From: JALZUE01 sp051251725
GTDB lineage: Bacteria > Pseudomonadota > Gammaproteobacteria > Enterobacterales > Alteromonadaceae
Reading direction: 5' to 3'
DNA length: 64,000 bases
Assembly (NCBI GenBank): GCA_051251725.1
Contig: JBPOFN010000023.1
Coordinates: 3,266 to 67,265, forward strand
Part shown: positions 9,189 through 18,139 of the stretch, in pieces
How positions within the stretch are numbered: the first letter of the stretch is position 1
Layout: every line of letters starts with the position of its first letter
Notes under the pieces: model-generated
What the model was told of the DNA's origin: nothing
Databases searched by the model: none
Seen by the model: the letters and a program-made list of their open reading frames with translations, nothing else
Made by a program: the position numbers and the translations under genes

Positions 9189-10196
9189 TTATTGGTGTTG
9201 TTCAAACCAAGCCAAACAATGCGCAAGCGCGAGCTCTCGATAGGCGTCTTTTTCAAAAAACAGTTCATGCCTAGCCCCTTCAATCACAGTTGCTTGTCCA
9301 TTGGGGCACGAGTGTGAATATAAGCTATGTAATTGCTGACAAAACTCATCCTGTGCTCGGTTATCAACGATCGCTTCTTGACCCGCTTGTAACACCATTA
9401 ACGGCGTTGAAATTTTCGGCGTGAATGAAAAAATGCTAGTTTTAATTTGATGAGCAAGCTTTAACCATTGAATGGTAACGCCGCCAAGCTGTAATTCAGT
9501 ATCATGATGATATAAGTCTTTAAATAACTGATAGCGTAATGGGCTGTGAGTCAGTTTGTTTTTCGAAAACGGTTTAAAATAATGGTTTTTTTGACCAGGG
9601 AAATACCAAGCTTTTTTAGTGAAAATTCTTTCGATGAAACTGGCGCCATTAATTAGTAGCTTTGCCATTTTACTAGGAATACCGCCGGTATTAATCGCAA
9701 ACATCGGCGAAGAAAAAACCGCCGCTTGGATCATTTTTGAATATTTTGCGAGATAAATACTGGTAATGGCGCAGCCCATCGAATGCGCTAATAAATAAGG
9801 CTTGGTGTTGCTCGGGCAAAAAGGTAAAACGTGGACGCTGATAAAAGTATGTAAGTCTTCAGCATAATCATCAAAGCTGCTGACATAACCTTTATGTGGG
9901 TTGGCGAGCATACGCCCCGACAAACCTTGACCACGGTGATCGAGTAAAAAGATATTAAATCCCTGTTGATAGAATTCAAAACAGAGTTCTTTATATTTTA
10001 AATAACTTTCAGATCGACCCTGAACAATAATTAAACTTTTATAGTGGCTTTTATTAATAAAGACGGCATATTTAATGGTGATATCATCGACACCATCAAA
10101 GCTATGGAATATTCCTGTTTGCCAAAAATTACGGATATCCGTTTGGGTTTTTTCAATTAAATTTTGTTCATTGGTATATGTTTTAACGCCAACCAT
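9189..10196 (-). CDS. Alpha/beta hydrolase, lysophospholipase (PldB-like)
   Basis: 335 residues of the serine aminopeptidase/lysophospholipase (Hydrolase_4) family. Features are LLDHRGQGLS (oxyanion region), the nucleophile elbow LLAHSMGCA (Ser in HSMG), a late Asp region after LMVLQAGQEAIVDN, and the catalytic His in EGARHELFFE. This arrangement matches PldB-type lysophospholipases, which release fatty acid from lysophospholipid. No signal peptide is evident. It starts 11 nt after the CpxA-like kinase stop and so is very probably the third gene of the two-component operon, which suggests that envelope-stress signalling controls a lipid-recycling enzyme. The precise substrate is inferred. Confidence 0.8.
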   Translation of the reverse strand: MVGVKTYTNEQNLIEKTQTDIRNFWQTGIFHSFDGVDDITIKYAVFINKSHYKSLIIVQGRSESYLKYKELCFEFYQQGFNIFLLDHRGQGLSGRMLANPHKGYVSSFDDYAEDLHTFISVHVLPFCPSNTKPYLLAHSMGCAITSIYLAKYSKMIQAAVFSSPMFAINTGGIPSKMAKLLINGASFIERIFTKKAWYFPGQKNHYFKPFSKNKLTHSPLRYQLFKDLYHHDTELQLGGVTIQWLKLAHQIKTSIFSFTPKISTPLMVLQAGQEAIVDNRAQDEFCQQLHSLYSHSCPNGQATVIEGARHELFFEKDAYRELALAHCLAWFEQHQ

Positions 10197-10207
10197 ACAA
10201 TCTACTT

Positions 10208-11590
10208 TTAGGTAAGAGGTAATTCAATGTAAACAGTTAGGCCTTGGTCGGTATTATTACGGGCGTAAATTTTTCCTTTGTGGAGTTCAATTGCTTGATG
10301 TGCAATCGCCAACCCTAGACCAGTACCACCAGACTTCCTGTCACGAGCGTCAGTAACGCGATAAAATGCTTTAAATAACTTAGATAATGTTTCTTCTGGC
10401 ACACCCGAACCTTGGTCCGATACTGATAAGTAAATAGTATAGTTATCTTTTTTAAGTTTTACATCTATCTCACTGTCTTCAGGTGCATATTTTACCGCGT
10501 TATTGAGAATATTGCTGATTGCGCTATCAAGTAATTTTGCATCGGCATTGATCAAAAGCTGCTGAGGTTCAAACAAATTAATTTTAACTTTCTTTTGATT
10601 GGCAACAAATTGGCAATCATCAACAATACTTTCAATTAAGTTATACAGGTTAATAGATTCTTGATTGATTTTTTGTGTCGCGTGTTCAAGTCGAGATAAG
10701 GTTAAGACATCAGAAATCATATTATCGAGCTGATCGATTGCTTTTTCACAGCGTTCGAGGTGTTTCTTTTGCTCAGTAGGGGAGTTCTGGGCTTTTTCTA
10801 CCAAGGCTAAGGCTAATTGCAAGCGTGTTAGTGGCGATCTAAATTCATGTGATACGTCGCCTAACAATCGCTGATGAGCGTTGATATTACTCTCTAGTTT
10901 GCTGGCCATAATATTAAAGCTAGTTGCTAAAGCGCCAAATTCGTCATGCCGATCAATTTCTTCATTAAGACGTACTGACAAGTCGCCTTTACCAAAGCTA
11001 TGTGCAGCAGCTTGTATATTAATTAACGGTTTACTGATATTTCTAGCCAGCAGCCAGCAGAATAAAAAACTGATAATGATTAAGACTAATAAGCGTAACC
11101 AAATAGGAAATTGTTTCATGAAAAAATGAAACTTCTGATTGATATTATCTGTTGCCATAAACAGATGATAGGTTTGGTTTTCAAAGGTAAAAAGCTGAGG
11201 GCCAGTGATACGGGTTATACTGAATTCAACACTGGCTTGATTGACAAATTCATTTTCAGCTAAATAATCTTTTACTTTTTTCCATTGAATACCTTCCGGT
11301 AAATAGATTTTATTGGTGATTAAGTCTTTAAAAATCAAATGCCCACCATAGCCCTTGAGAAATTTTTTCTGCACCTTATTAATATTGAAAGTTTCAGCCG
11401 CCATCAATTGCCGACTGGTTTTGGTGAGGATCTTTTTACTGTATTTATTCGGGGCGTAAATTGACGTTGAATCACTAAATTGCAAGGTAATAAAATAAGT
11501 GATTAAAACCGAACTAACGATCACTAACCAAAACCAAAAAAATAGTTTAACGCTAATGCCACACAGAATATTTTTAATGCTAGTGAACAT
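10208..11590 (-). CDS. cpxA: CpxA-like sensor histidine kinase
   Basis: 460 residues. TM1 is about 14-36, a periplasmic sensor about 37-160, TM2 about 163-182, and a HAMP domain about 183-236 beginning LLARNISKPL. The H-box DVSHEFRSPLTRLQ has His248. The N-box SNILNNAVKYAP, the G1 box DQGSGVP and the G2 box GGTGLGLAIA follow. Overall layout and adjacency to a CpxR-like regulator support a CpxA-type envelope-stress kinase. It starts 2 nt after the regulator's stop codon, so they are co-translated. No cpxP is seen nearby. The stimulus is inferred from homology only. Confidence 0.85.
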   Translation of the reverse strand: MFTSIKNILCGISVKLFFWFWLVIVSSVLITYFITLQFSDSTSIYAPNKYSKKILTKTSRQLMAAETFNINKVQKKFLKGYGGHLIFKDLITNKIYLPEGIQWKKVKDYLAENEFVNQASVEFSITRITGPQLFTFENQTYHLFMATDNINQKFHFFMKQFPIWLRLLVLIIISFLFCWLLARNISKPLINIQAAAHSFGKGDLSVRLNEEIDRHDEFGALATSFNIMASKLESNINAHQRLLGDVSHEFRSPLTRLQLALALVEKAQNSPTEQKKHLERCEKAIDQLDNMISDVLTLSRLEHATQKINQESINLYNLIESIVDDCQFVANQKKVKINLFEPQQLLINADAKLLDSAISNILNNAVKYAPEDSEIDVKLKKDNYTIYLSVSDQGSGVPEETLSKLFKAFYRVTDARDRKSGGTGLGLAIAHQAIELHKGKIYARNNTDQGLTVYIELPLT

Positions 11591-11592
11591 TA

Positions 11593-12288
11593 TTATTTTC
11601 CGGGTAGAAATATGTAGCCAGCGCCGCGAATAGTTTTAAATTTATCATCAGCACTGAATTCAATTAATTTACGTCTAATATTACTTACGTGCATGTCGAT
11701 ACTGCGATCATATTGACTCAGAGGTCGTTCTAAAATTTGCTCAGAAATATCACTTTTACTGATAACATTGCCGGTGTTTTTCATAAGGAAATAAAGAATT
11801 TGATATTCAGTGCCGGTTAAATTGACTTTGTTTTGGTGGCAAAAAACTTCGCGCGTGGCGTGATTTAATTCAACGTTATTAATGGCGGTGACCGTATTCA
11901 CTACATCTTGCTGTTTAACAATATCAATACGTCTAAAAATGGCATTGATGCGGGCTAATAATTCTCGGTGTTTAAATGGTTTGGCTAGGTAATCGTCTGC
12001 GCCGAGCTCTAGCCCTAATATGCGGTCGTTATCATCACCTTTGGCGGTCAGCATTAAAATAGGCGTTTTATGATTACCACCAAGACTTTTTAATACTTCA
12101 AAACCATCCATTTTAGGCATCATCACATCTAAAAGAATAAGGTCGATACTATCATCGTGTGCTTGCTCTAAACCCGATAGACCGTCATGACAAGCGGTAA
12201 CTTCTATTTGCTCGTGAGCTAAATATTCCGTTAGTAATTCTACCAGTTCCTGATCATCATCAATTACCAATATTTTTTTAGCTGTCAT
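11593..12288 (-). CDS. cpxR: CpxR-like OmpR-family response regulator
   Basis: 231 residues. Receiver domain 1-120 with the acidic pair IDDD, phospho-acceptor Asp54 in LLDVMMPKMDGFEV, Thr in MLTAKG and Lys in LAKPF. The OmpR-type winged helix (about 135-230) has LTGTEYQILYFL, the recognition-helix region SIDMHVSNIRRKL and the wing IRGAGYIF. The blocks LELGADDYLAKPF and SIDMHVSNIRRKL closely follow E. coli CpxR. It is the first gene of the regulator-kinase-hydrolase operon. A CpxR-type box lies 67 nt upstream of the start, arguing for autoregulation. Confidence 0.88.
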   Translation of the reverse strand: MTAKKILVIDDDQELVELLTEYLAHEQIEVTACHDGLSGLEQAHDDSIDLILLDVMMPKMDGFEVLKSLGGNHKTPILMLTAKGDDNDRILGLELGADDYLAKPFKHRELLARINAIFRRIDIVKQQDVVNTVTAINNVELNHATREVFCHQNKVNLTGTEYQILYFLMKNTGNVISKSDISEQILERPLSQYDRSIDMHVSNIRRKLIEFSADDKFKTIRGAGYIFLPGK

Positions 12289-12308
12289 ATTTAGATTACC
12301 TATTTATT

Positions 12309-12369
12309 TTAATACCAATAGTTTACTGCATTGGCCGTAGATGAAGATAAAATATTTACACAAACTTAC
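12309..12369 (-). promoter_or_regulatory. Candidate CpxR box and promoter of the cpxRA-like operon
   Basis: On the minus strand GTAAG-N5-GTAAA (plus-strand 12355-12369) matches 9 of 10 positions of the published CpxR consensus GTAAA-N5-GTAAA. Closer to the gene, TGG-TATTAA (12309-12317) reads as an extended -10 element on the same strand, which would put the box about 60 bp upstream of the transcription start. This is a reasonable place for activation by phospho-CpxR. Seen directly; function is inference. Confidence 0.5.
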
Positions 12370-12445
12370 ACGATAGTTGGTAATGATTTTAGCTATGTTC
12401 GAAGACGTGAATGTTTTTACTGCCGCGCTAGCCAATAAAAGTGAT

Positions 12446-14542
12446 TTAAGAATGGCTTAAATTAAATGAGAATATTTTAGACATAGTGCTTTCTACGGGC
12501 TTGCCATTTTCTTGTGCCGGTTGGAAGCGCCATTGCTCCATCGCTTTAATAATGGAGTTTTTAAAGTAACTTGATTTATTTTTCTTTTCTATTTGAATAT
12601 TTTTTACCAAGCCGTCTTTACTGATTGAAAAATTAACTAATAAATCTTGTTCGACTTTTTTACGTTGTGCCGAGCTTGGGTATTTAGGGTCAACTAAATT
12701 GATAATTTCAGCGGATTTAAAAATCACTTCTGGCGCGACCATTAATTTTTTGGCGATGTTTTTAGCGCGAGCCAGGGGATTTTTTTGCTCAAATTTAGTG
12801 ATCGCATCTTGATGAACCGTAGGTTCGTTAAGTGCTGTTAGTTCTTGTTGGTAAGGATTAGTCACTTGACCTGTTCGTTTTTTAATATTAGGTAGTTCAT
12901 TTATGGTCTCAAGTTTAGCTGCTGACGTAGTGAGATTAGTACTCTGGCTAGGTAGTGTTTGAACAGGTGATTTTATCGCAGCTTTCGTTGGCGACATGCT
13001 AGCTTGCGTAACTAGGTTTTTGGGTTTCGTTAAAACCTTAGCTGCTGCAGGTTTATTTACTGCTACCGCTTGCTCTGAGACCGTTTTTTTGACTGTTATT
13101 TCAGTTTGCATATTTGAGCTTGGCTGTACTGTCTTGCTTGGCACTGTCGTGTTATCAGTAATTGTTGATATTGCTTCGATATTTTCATTGCTTAGCTGTT
13201 CGATAACGAAGGCGTTATTTTTTTCGCCAGTTAAAATAGCTGATGTAATAGGTTTAACCCGCTGGTTTATTGGTTCAGCCAATGGCTGACTTAAAACATC
13301 GATTTCCTTAATTGGAAGCTGTTCTGTCGTTTCGACAGTATCACTTGAGATAACATTCACTGTTGTTGCTTGAGCGAGGGAAGCATTTTCAGTTAAAGTA
13401 TTTTTCTTGGCAGCACTGGTATTACTCGACGATAAATAGGTCGTGTTTGAATAATTTTCAATATTGGTATCGCCGGTTTCATAAGTACTAACAGACGGCG
13501 CGGAATGTGAACTCATATCAAGATAATTTAATTGTGCTAATTCTTTAGAAGATAGAATCAGAAACGAGGTCACGATGATAACAGAGGCTAACCACTTACT
13601 TTTATCATAAGTAGTCGTACAGCTATGGTGATTTACGAGCCTTAATACCCGTTCTTTTAAATCGCCACCGGAAGCTGCCATTGCCATCGCTGGAATAGCG
13701 TGGCGATGTTTATTACACAAAGAAGCCGTATCGGTTAGTGTATGGGCATAAGCCAGCGCGTCACCACAATGTTGCACGGCGATGTCATCACTACAATATT
13801 CTCGTTCAATACGCATTTGTTTACTGACCCAAAAAACAGCTGGATGGAAAAATAAGATAATTTCTACCAGTGATTGGATCAAATTCACTAAATAATCATG
13901 ACGGCGAATATGAGCAAGTTCATGCAGTAATAACATGTCTAGTTGCGCGGGTGTTAAACCGGTCACCATTGCGGCCGGTAATAATACTACGGGTTTTAAC
14001 CAACCGATTGCCATAGGCACATCAATCGCCATTGAAACAACAAGTTCGGGGGCTTTATTAATTTTTAGTCGGTGAACTAATTCATTAAAACGCGCATTCA
14101 ATTCAGTAAAAGGCTGAGCTATTCTTTGTTTAGGTAACTGATTAACCGAAATCATTTGCACGATCATTTTTCCGGCTAAACAAAGCACCGCACTTAACCA
14201 AGCGATGGTTAAGTAAGGTAATAAAAAGATAATTTCTTCACTTAACGATGACTCTTGTGCCAAAAGAGATAAGCCTAAGATATCAGAGGAGGCAATACTT
14301 GAATGTTGTAGATCGGAAAAATAATCAGGCTGAAATAGAATAGCAAAAGTTAAGAAAGGTAAAAGTAAGTTGATCAGCATGGCAAATGACGCGAAAGAAT
14401 AACGTAAACGAGAGTGCTGTTTAGGCGTTATCATCAGTGCCGATTTCAATAAAACAGCGACAGCTAGGCCTTGCCATAAAAAATGGATCAAGGTTAAGGC
14501 AATTGTCGAAAAAAGTACGCTGTTAATTATTGTTTCTAACAT
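12446..14542 (-). CDS. BlaR1-type M56 metallopeptidase fused to a TonB C-terminal domain
   Basis: 698 residues. The N-terminal part has several transmembrane helices (about 5-35, 48-70, 105-130) around a cytoplasmic M56 zinc-peptidase domain with HELAH (His207, Glu208, His211) and the downstream EREYCSDD. TM4 is at about 315-330. A long low-complexity Thr/Ser/Lys-rich periplasmic linker (about 340-600) leads to a TonB C-terminal domain (about 615-698: LLVNFSISKDG, AMEQWRFQPA). BlaR1/MecR1 proteins sense a signal outside and cleave the BlaI-type repressor inside. Here the usual penicillin-binding sensor domain is replaced by TonB. The blaI-like gene lies 8 nt upstream, so they form one operon. 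Confidence 0.85.
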   Translation of the reverse strand: MLETIINSVLFSTIALTLIHFLWQGLAVAVLLKSALMITPKQHSRLRYSFASFAMLINLLLPFLTFAILFQPDYFSDLQHSSIASSDILGLSLLAQESSLSEEIIFLLPYLTIAWLSAVLCLAGKMIVQMISVNQLPKQRIAQPFTELNARFNELVHRLKINKAPELVVSMAIDVPMAIGWLKPVVLLPAAMVTGLTPAQLDMLLLHELAHIRRHDYLVNLIQSLVEIILFFHPAVFWVSKQMRIEREYCSDDIAVQHCGDALAYAHTLTDTASLCNKHRHAIPAMAMAASGGDLKERVLRLVNHHSCTTTYDKSKWLASVIIVTSFLILSSKELAQLNYLDMSSHSAPSVSTYETGDTNIENYSNTTYLSSSNTSAAKKNTLTENASLAQATTVNVISSDTVETTEQLPIKEIDVLSQPLAEPINQRVKPITSAILTGEKNNAFVIEQLSNENIEAISTITDNTTVPSKTVQPSSNMQTEITVKKTVSEQAVAVNKPAAAKVLTKPKNLVTQASMSPTKAAIKSPVQTLPSQSTNLTTSAAKLETINELPNIKKRTGQVTNPYQQELTALNEPTVHQDAITKFEQKNPLARAKNIAKKLMVAPEVIFKSAEIINLVDPKYPSSAQRKKVEQDLLVNFSISKDGLVKNIQIEKKNKSSYFKNSIIKAMEQWRFQPAQENGKPVESTMSKIFSFNLSHS

Positions 14543-14550
14543 TTAATTAT

Positions 14551-14943
14551 CTAGTTACTGTTTTGTTGCTCAATTTTATTTAATAGTTGGCGAATATCGT
14601 CAATTTCATCTTGGCTAGTTGATTCATCAATAGCGCGCATAACAAGATTCGAGGTTGAACCGCCAAAAGCTTTACTGACTAGGTCTTTTAACAAAGACGA
14701 TTGTGTATGCATTTGACTATTCGCAGGCGCATAAACATGTGCTCTGTTGCTTTCGTCACGGATCACTAATGCTTTTTCATGCATGATCTGTAAGATTTTA
14801 AGTACCGTGGTATAACCGGTGGTTTGAGTTTTACTGACTGCATCATGAATTTCACGAACGGTTGCAGGACCAAGAGACCATAAAATATTTAACAGACTTA
14901 GTTCAGCTTCAGTTGGCTTATTCGGTGATTTACTTCGAGCCAT
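14551..14943 (-). CDS. BlaI/MecI/CopY-family transcriptional repressor
   Basis: 130 residues with an N-terminal winged helix-turn-helix (about 8-80): PTEAELSLLNILW and TTGYTTVLKILQIMHEK match the BlaI/Penicillinase_R family. A C-terminal dimerisation helix (about 85-125) contains the region cut by BlaR1-type peptidases. It represses its own operon until the M56 partner (12446-14542) cleaves it. The upstream region has a plausible -35/-10 pair and a perfect 7+7-bp inverted repeat placed as an operator. The regulated process is unknown because no beta-lactamase gene is adjacent. Confidence 0.88.
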   Translation of the reverse strand: MARSKSPNKPTEAELSLLNILWSLGPATVREIHDAVSKTQTTGYTTVLKILQIMHEKALVIRDESNRAHVYAPANSQMHTQSSLLKDLVSKAFGGSTSNLVMRAIDESTSQDEIDDIRQLLNKIEQQNSN

Positions 14944-14987
14944 TAATAGTTCCTATTACAAATATTAATTATAAATATGTTATTTAA

Positions 14988-15008
14988 TTAGCGTTAAATT
15001 TACGCTAA
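14988..15008 (-). promoter_or_regulatory. Candidate operator upstream of the blaI-like gene
   Basis: Perfect inverted repeat TTAGCGT-N7-ACGCTAA (14988-14994 and 15002-15008). It lies just downstream of the putative -10 at 15019-15024 and 45 nt before the start codon, where a repressor would block transcription. The hairpin could instead help terminate ugpQ, whose stop is at 15071, but there is no strong T-tract. Confidence 0.45.
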
Positions 15009-15018
15009 CAGACCTTGT

Positions 15019-15047
15019 ATCCTAACGCGTGTGCATTTATCCAGCAA
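15019..15047 (-). promoter_or_regulatory. Candidate sigma-70 promoter for blaI-blaR1-like operon
   Basis: On the minus strand TTGCTG (15042-15047), a 17-nt spacer and TAGGAT (15019-15024) form a -35/-10 pair of moderate quality ahead of the BlaI-like gene. Confidence 0.4.
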
Positions 15048-15070
15048 CTAATTATTCAAAAGTGCTAGTG

Positions 15071-15817
15071 TTAGTCAGTAAACCTTTCCGCTAAGGTTAT
15101 ATTTTTTATATGCTTTTTGGTTGATTCAGGGAAGTCAGAAAACAGAGTGTCAACGCCCCATTGAGCACATATTTTAATATCTTCGATATGATTAACAGTA
15201 TAAACACCTATTTTTAAACCAAGGGCTTTTGCTTCGTTAACGAGTGATTGATTCGCACTTTCGAGGGCAATATTAAGTTGGTCGATAGCTAAACCTTCAA
15301 TTAACGATGATAGTTTTAAGGGCTGGCAAGCGATGAGTGCGGCGGTACGAATCTTAGGACATTGGTTTTTGAGCTGCGCAATAATATGATGATTAAAAGA
15401 AGAAACGATAATTTGTTGATAGCTAAAGTTATAACGCTGTACGGCGATTTCGATATGACGAAACAAGCTGTCGATTAATTTCGGTATGTCCGCTAATGCT
15501 AAATAGCTTGATTTTACTTCGATATTTAATTCGCAGCGGCCATCAATGGTTCTTAATGCGTGCAGTAGGGTGGTGATGTGCTCACCATGGCCCGCGGGTA
15601 ATTGAAGTAATTCAGTGATGGCAACATCGTGCAGTTTTTTCGGCCGCTGGCAAGCATCTAAGACATGACTGTCGTGCGATACTATTAGCTCACCGCTGGG
15701 GTGTATTTGCACATCAAGTTCAATCCCATCACAGCCTTGTTTAATCGCCTGTTCAAAGGCTAATAAGGTATTTTCAGGATATTGACCACTAGCGCCCCGA
15801 TGTGCAAATGTTTTCAT
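15071..15817 (-). CDS. ugpQ: Cytoplasmic glycerophosphodiester phosphodiesterase
   Basis: 248 residues of the GDPD TIM-barrel family. The N-terminal AHRGASGQYPENTLLAFEQA carries the catalytic His and the Glu. DGIELDVQIHPSGELIVSHD provides the metal-binding Glu/Asp and the second catalytic His. The C-terminal blocks GVYTVNH and GVDTLFSDFP are typical. It hydrolyses glycerophosphodiesters to glycerol-3-phosphate and an alcohol. There is no signal peptide, so it is the cytoplasmic UgpQ type. It lies alone between psd and the blaI operon, on the same strand. Confidence 0.9.
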   Translation of the reverse strand: MKTFAHRGASGQYPENTLLAFEQAIKQGCDGIELDVQIHPSGELIVSHDSHVLDACQRPKKLHDVAITELLQLPAGHGEHITTLLHALRTIDGRCELNIEVKSSYLALADIPKLIDSLFRHIEIAVQRYNFSYQQIIVSSFNHHIIAQLKNQCPKIRTAALIACQPLKLSSLIEGLAIDQLNIALESANQSLVNEAKALGLKIGVYTVNHIEDIKICAQWGVDTLFSDFPESTKKHIKNITLAERFTD

Positions 15818-15878
15818 GGGCTCAGCCCTTTGTTTAGCTCTATAGTTAAAAAGTATACGCTAAACTATTTCGCGTCAA

Positions 15879-16766
15879 CTAATCAGCATTAACTGTTTCA
15901 GGGCTAATTAAATCGGCGTAGTGCTCACCTAAACGAGTGACGGTTTCTGGGCCTGCCTGTTCATTAAATTTCACCATATTGGGCGCAAAAGTGCTAACAA
16001 CAGTTGAACCTAATTTAAAGCGGCCCATTTCATCACCTTTGGCAAAAGTGATGGCCGCTTCGCCTGAAGCCGGATAAGTCCAACGGAAAATATCTTTGCC
16101 GGCAGGTGGGGTGATTGTGCCAGCCCAAGTTGTTTCAATACTCGCCACTATAGTTGCCCCTACTAACACCATCGCCAACGCGCCATTAGGGGTATCAAAT
16201 ACACAAACAACACGTTCATTACGCGCAAATAAGTTAGGAACATTATTCGCTGTTAAGGGATTGACTGAAAATAAATCACCCGGTACGTATATCATTTCAC
16301 GTAAAGTGGCAGCCATTGGCATATGAATGCGGTGATAATCTTTTGGTGCTAAATAGATGCAAGAAAAGTCGCCATCTTGAAAAGGCGCAGCGGTTTTTTC
16401 ATCGCCGCCCAATAACGTAGTTAAACTATAATTAAAGCCTTTTGCTTGAATTAACTGGCCTTGTTCAATTTTCCCTTGTTGGCTAATTGCACCATCAACA
16501 GGGTAACAAAGCGTGCTTGGGTCGTTATCGATAGGGCGAGCGCCGTCTGCTAATTCACGGGTAAAAAAATCATTAAAGGTTTTAAAGTCGGTAGCATTTT
16601 TTAACTTCGCTTCAGCCATATTAATACCATAAGCTTTAATAAACATATTAATTGCTTTGGTGGTAACCCAACCGGCTTCTGCGGCGGCCACTTTTCCAAC
16701 TAAACGGGTGATTACGTGTTTTGGCATCGCGTACTGTAATGCAATTTTTAAACGATCAAGAGACAC
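15879..16766 (-). CDS. psd: Phosphatidylserine decarboxylase proenzyme
   Basis: 295 residues, normal for the bacterial membrane type. The self-cleavage motif LGST lies in GRFKLGSTVVSTF near residue 255; cleavage between Gly and Ser leaves the pyruvoyl group on the alpha chain. YPVDGAISQQG and APKDYHRIHMP (His of the catalytic set) are conserved blocks. It decarboxylates phosphatidylserine to phosphatidylethanolamine at the inner membrane. It follows rsgA by 31 nt on the same strand, the common rsgA-psd pair. Confidence 0.96.
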   Translation of the reverse strand: MSLDRLKIALQYAMPKHVITRLVGKVAAAEAGWVTTKAINMFIKAYGINMAEAKLKNATDFKTFNDFFTRELADGARPIDNDPSTLCYPVDGAISQQGKIEQGQLIQAKGFNYSLTTLLGGDEKTAAPFQDGDFSCIYLAPKDYHRIHMPMAATLREMIYVPGDLFSVNPLTANNVPNLFARNERVVCVFDTPNGALAMVLVGATIVASIETTWAGTITPPAGKDIFRWTYPASGEAAITFAKGDEMGRFKLGSTVVSTFAPNMVKFNEQAGPETVTRLGEHYADLISPETVNAD

Positions 16767-16797
16767 TCTTTTTCCTTAAACTTAAAGATTAATTTTA

Positions 16798-17832
16798 TTA
16801 TTGATTGAAGCGGGTAGTTTGTAAATTTTCATTAATACTTTCGAGTATACGTTGAAAACTTTCTAGTCGCTGTGGATGTATTTCACCCTTTTCTGCGGCG
16901 GCAACTAAGGCACAGCCAGGATCGGTTTTATGTTTACAGTCACGGAATTTACAAGTTCCTAAATAATCAGAAAACTCAATGAAACCGTGGCTAACTTGTG
17001 CTGGCGATAAATGCCAAAGACCAAATTCGCGAATTCCAGGAGAGTCAATTAAGTTGCCCCCCACTTGAAAATGATACAAGGTTGCGACTGTTGTGGTGTG
17101 TTGTCCGAGGCCAGAGTTTTCTGAAACCATCTTAGTATGAATTGCTAACTCAGGCATTAGGCTGTTCACTAAGGTTGATTTGCCAACCCCAGATTGACCA
17201 ACAAAAATACTGGTTTTATCTTTTAATTGCTCGGTTAATTCTGTCATGCCGTCTTGACTTTGGCTGCTGGCATAAAGCACCTTATAACCAATCGCACGGT
17301 AAATATCTAAACGTTCTTCAATTGCACTTTGATTAAGTTCATCAAGTAAATCAATTTTATTAAGCACAATAATGGGGGTGATATTGGTTTGTTTGGAAGC
17401 AACCAAGTAGCGGTCAATAATATCACTATTAAACGCCGGTAAAACTGAAGAGATAATGAATATTTGGTCGATATTGGCGGCAATAGGCTTTAGTCCATCA
17501 TAAACATCGGGTCTTGAAAGTACACTTGAGCGCTCGTGAACGGCTTCAATAACTCCAGAAATACTATGTTCAGTTTCTTTGCCTTGACGCCAAATAACTT
17601 TATCACCACACACTAAACTGGTGATCGATCGGCGTAAGTTACAACGGAATACTTCACCATCAGTATTTTCAACATCAGCGTGCTGGCCAAATCGACTAAT
17701 AACCACACCTTCTAGCGCATCGCCGAGTTCACTGTCTTGCCAATTAATTTGTGTTTTATTGTTTATTTTATTGGTTTGATTGGCTTTGATACGTCGTACC
17801 TGACCTTTGGTCAGTTTTTTAGTTTTAGCCAC
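16798..17832 (-). CDS. rsgA: Ribosome small subunit-dependent GTPase RsgA
   Basis: 344 residues. An N-terminal OB fold (about 35-105) is followed by a circularly permuted GTPase domain in which NKIDLLDE (G4) precedes GQSGVGKST (G1) and DSPGIREF (G3). A C-terminal zinc finger has CKFRDCKHKTDPGC. RsgA checks 30S subunit maturation by GTP hydrolysis. The N-terminus is Lys/Arg-rich, typical of the family. It is divergent from orn with 307 bp between, the classical gammaproteobacterial rsgA/orn arrangement. Confidence 0.96.
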   Translation of the reverse strand: MAKTKKLTKGQVRRIKANQTNKINNKTQINWQDSELGDALEGVVISRFGQHADVENTDGEVFRCNLRRSITSLVCGDKVIWRQGKETEHSISGVIEAVHERSSVLSRPDVYDGLKPIAANIDQIFIISSVLPAFNSDIIDRYLVASKQTNITPIIVLNKIDLLDELNQSAIEERLDIYRAIGYKVLYASSQSQDGMTELTEQLKDKTSIFVGQSGVGKSTLVNSLMPELAIHTKMVSENSGLGQHTTTVATLYHFQVGGNLIDSPGIREFGLWHLSPAQVSHGFIEFSDYLGTCKFRDCKHKTDPGCALVAAAEKGEIHPQRLESFQRILESINENLQTTRFNQ

Positions 17833-18139
17833 AATTCGTCAACAGGGTATTGATCATTACGTTAATACTCATTAAAAATGGGTCATTAAGATACGAAGTG
17901 ATCTTAATAGATTAAATCGTATTATACTCAAGCCTGATATTATTACTAGATTGTCCGTTCAAGCTACTAGATTATATAATAGCGCAGGTGTGTTTTATGT
18001 TTAGACAACCATTAAGCTCGGTTTATGGCTTTTTAATCATCAGGCGATAAATTCCCAAAGAAAGAAATTAGCTTAAAGCCGAGTTGGGCTTGGTTAGAAT
18101 AATCGCTATACTGGCAGAAAATTTTCATAAAGGATTGTT
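17833..18139. other. rsgA/orn divergent intergenic region
   Basis: This 307-bp stretch has no convincing ORF or RNA gene. It holds a perfect 8-bp inverted repeat ATTAAGAT-N8-ATCTTAAT (17885-17908) about 50 bp upstream of rsgA, a good orn promoter at 18084-18112, and a short AAGCC-N6-GGCTT dyad overlapping that promoter's -35. Any of the dyads could be an operator; none matches a regulator I can name. Confidence 0.4.
18084..18112 (+). promoter_or_regulatory. Candidate sigma-70 promoter for orn
   Basis: TTGGGC (18084-18089), a 17-nt spacer and TATACT (18107-18112), 27 nt upstream of the orn ATG. An AAGGA ribosome-binding site follows. Both hexamers are close to consensus. Confidence 0.6.

Noticed and set aside
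18011..18094. Possible small RNA between rsgA and orn (CTCGGTTT ... AAAGCCGAG pairing)
   Set aside because: Pairing is imperfect with a long loop, no terminator follows, and the region overlaps the orn promoter.
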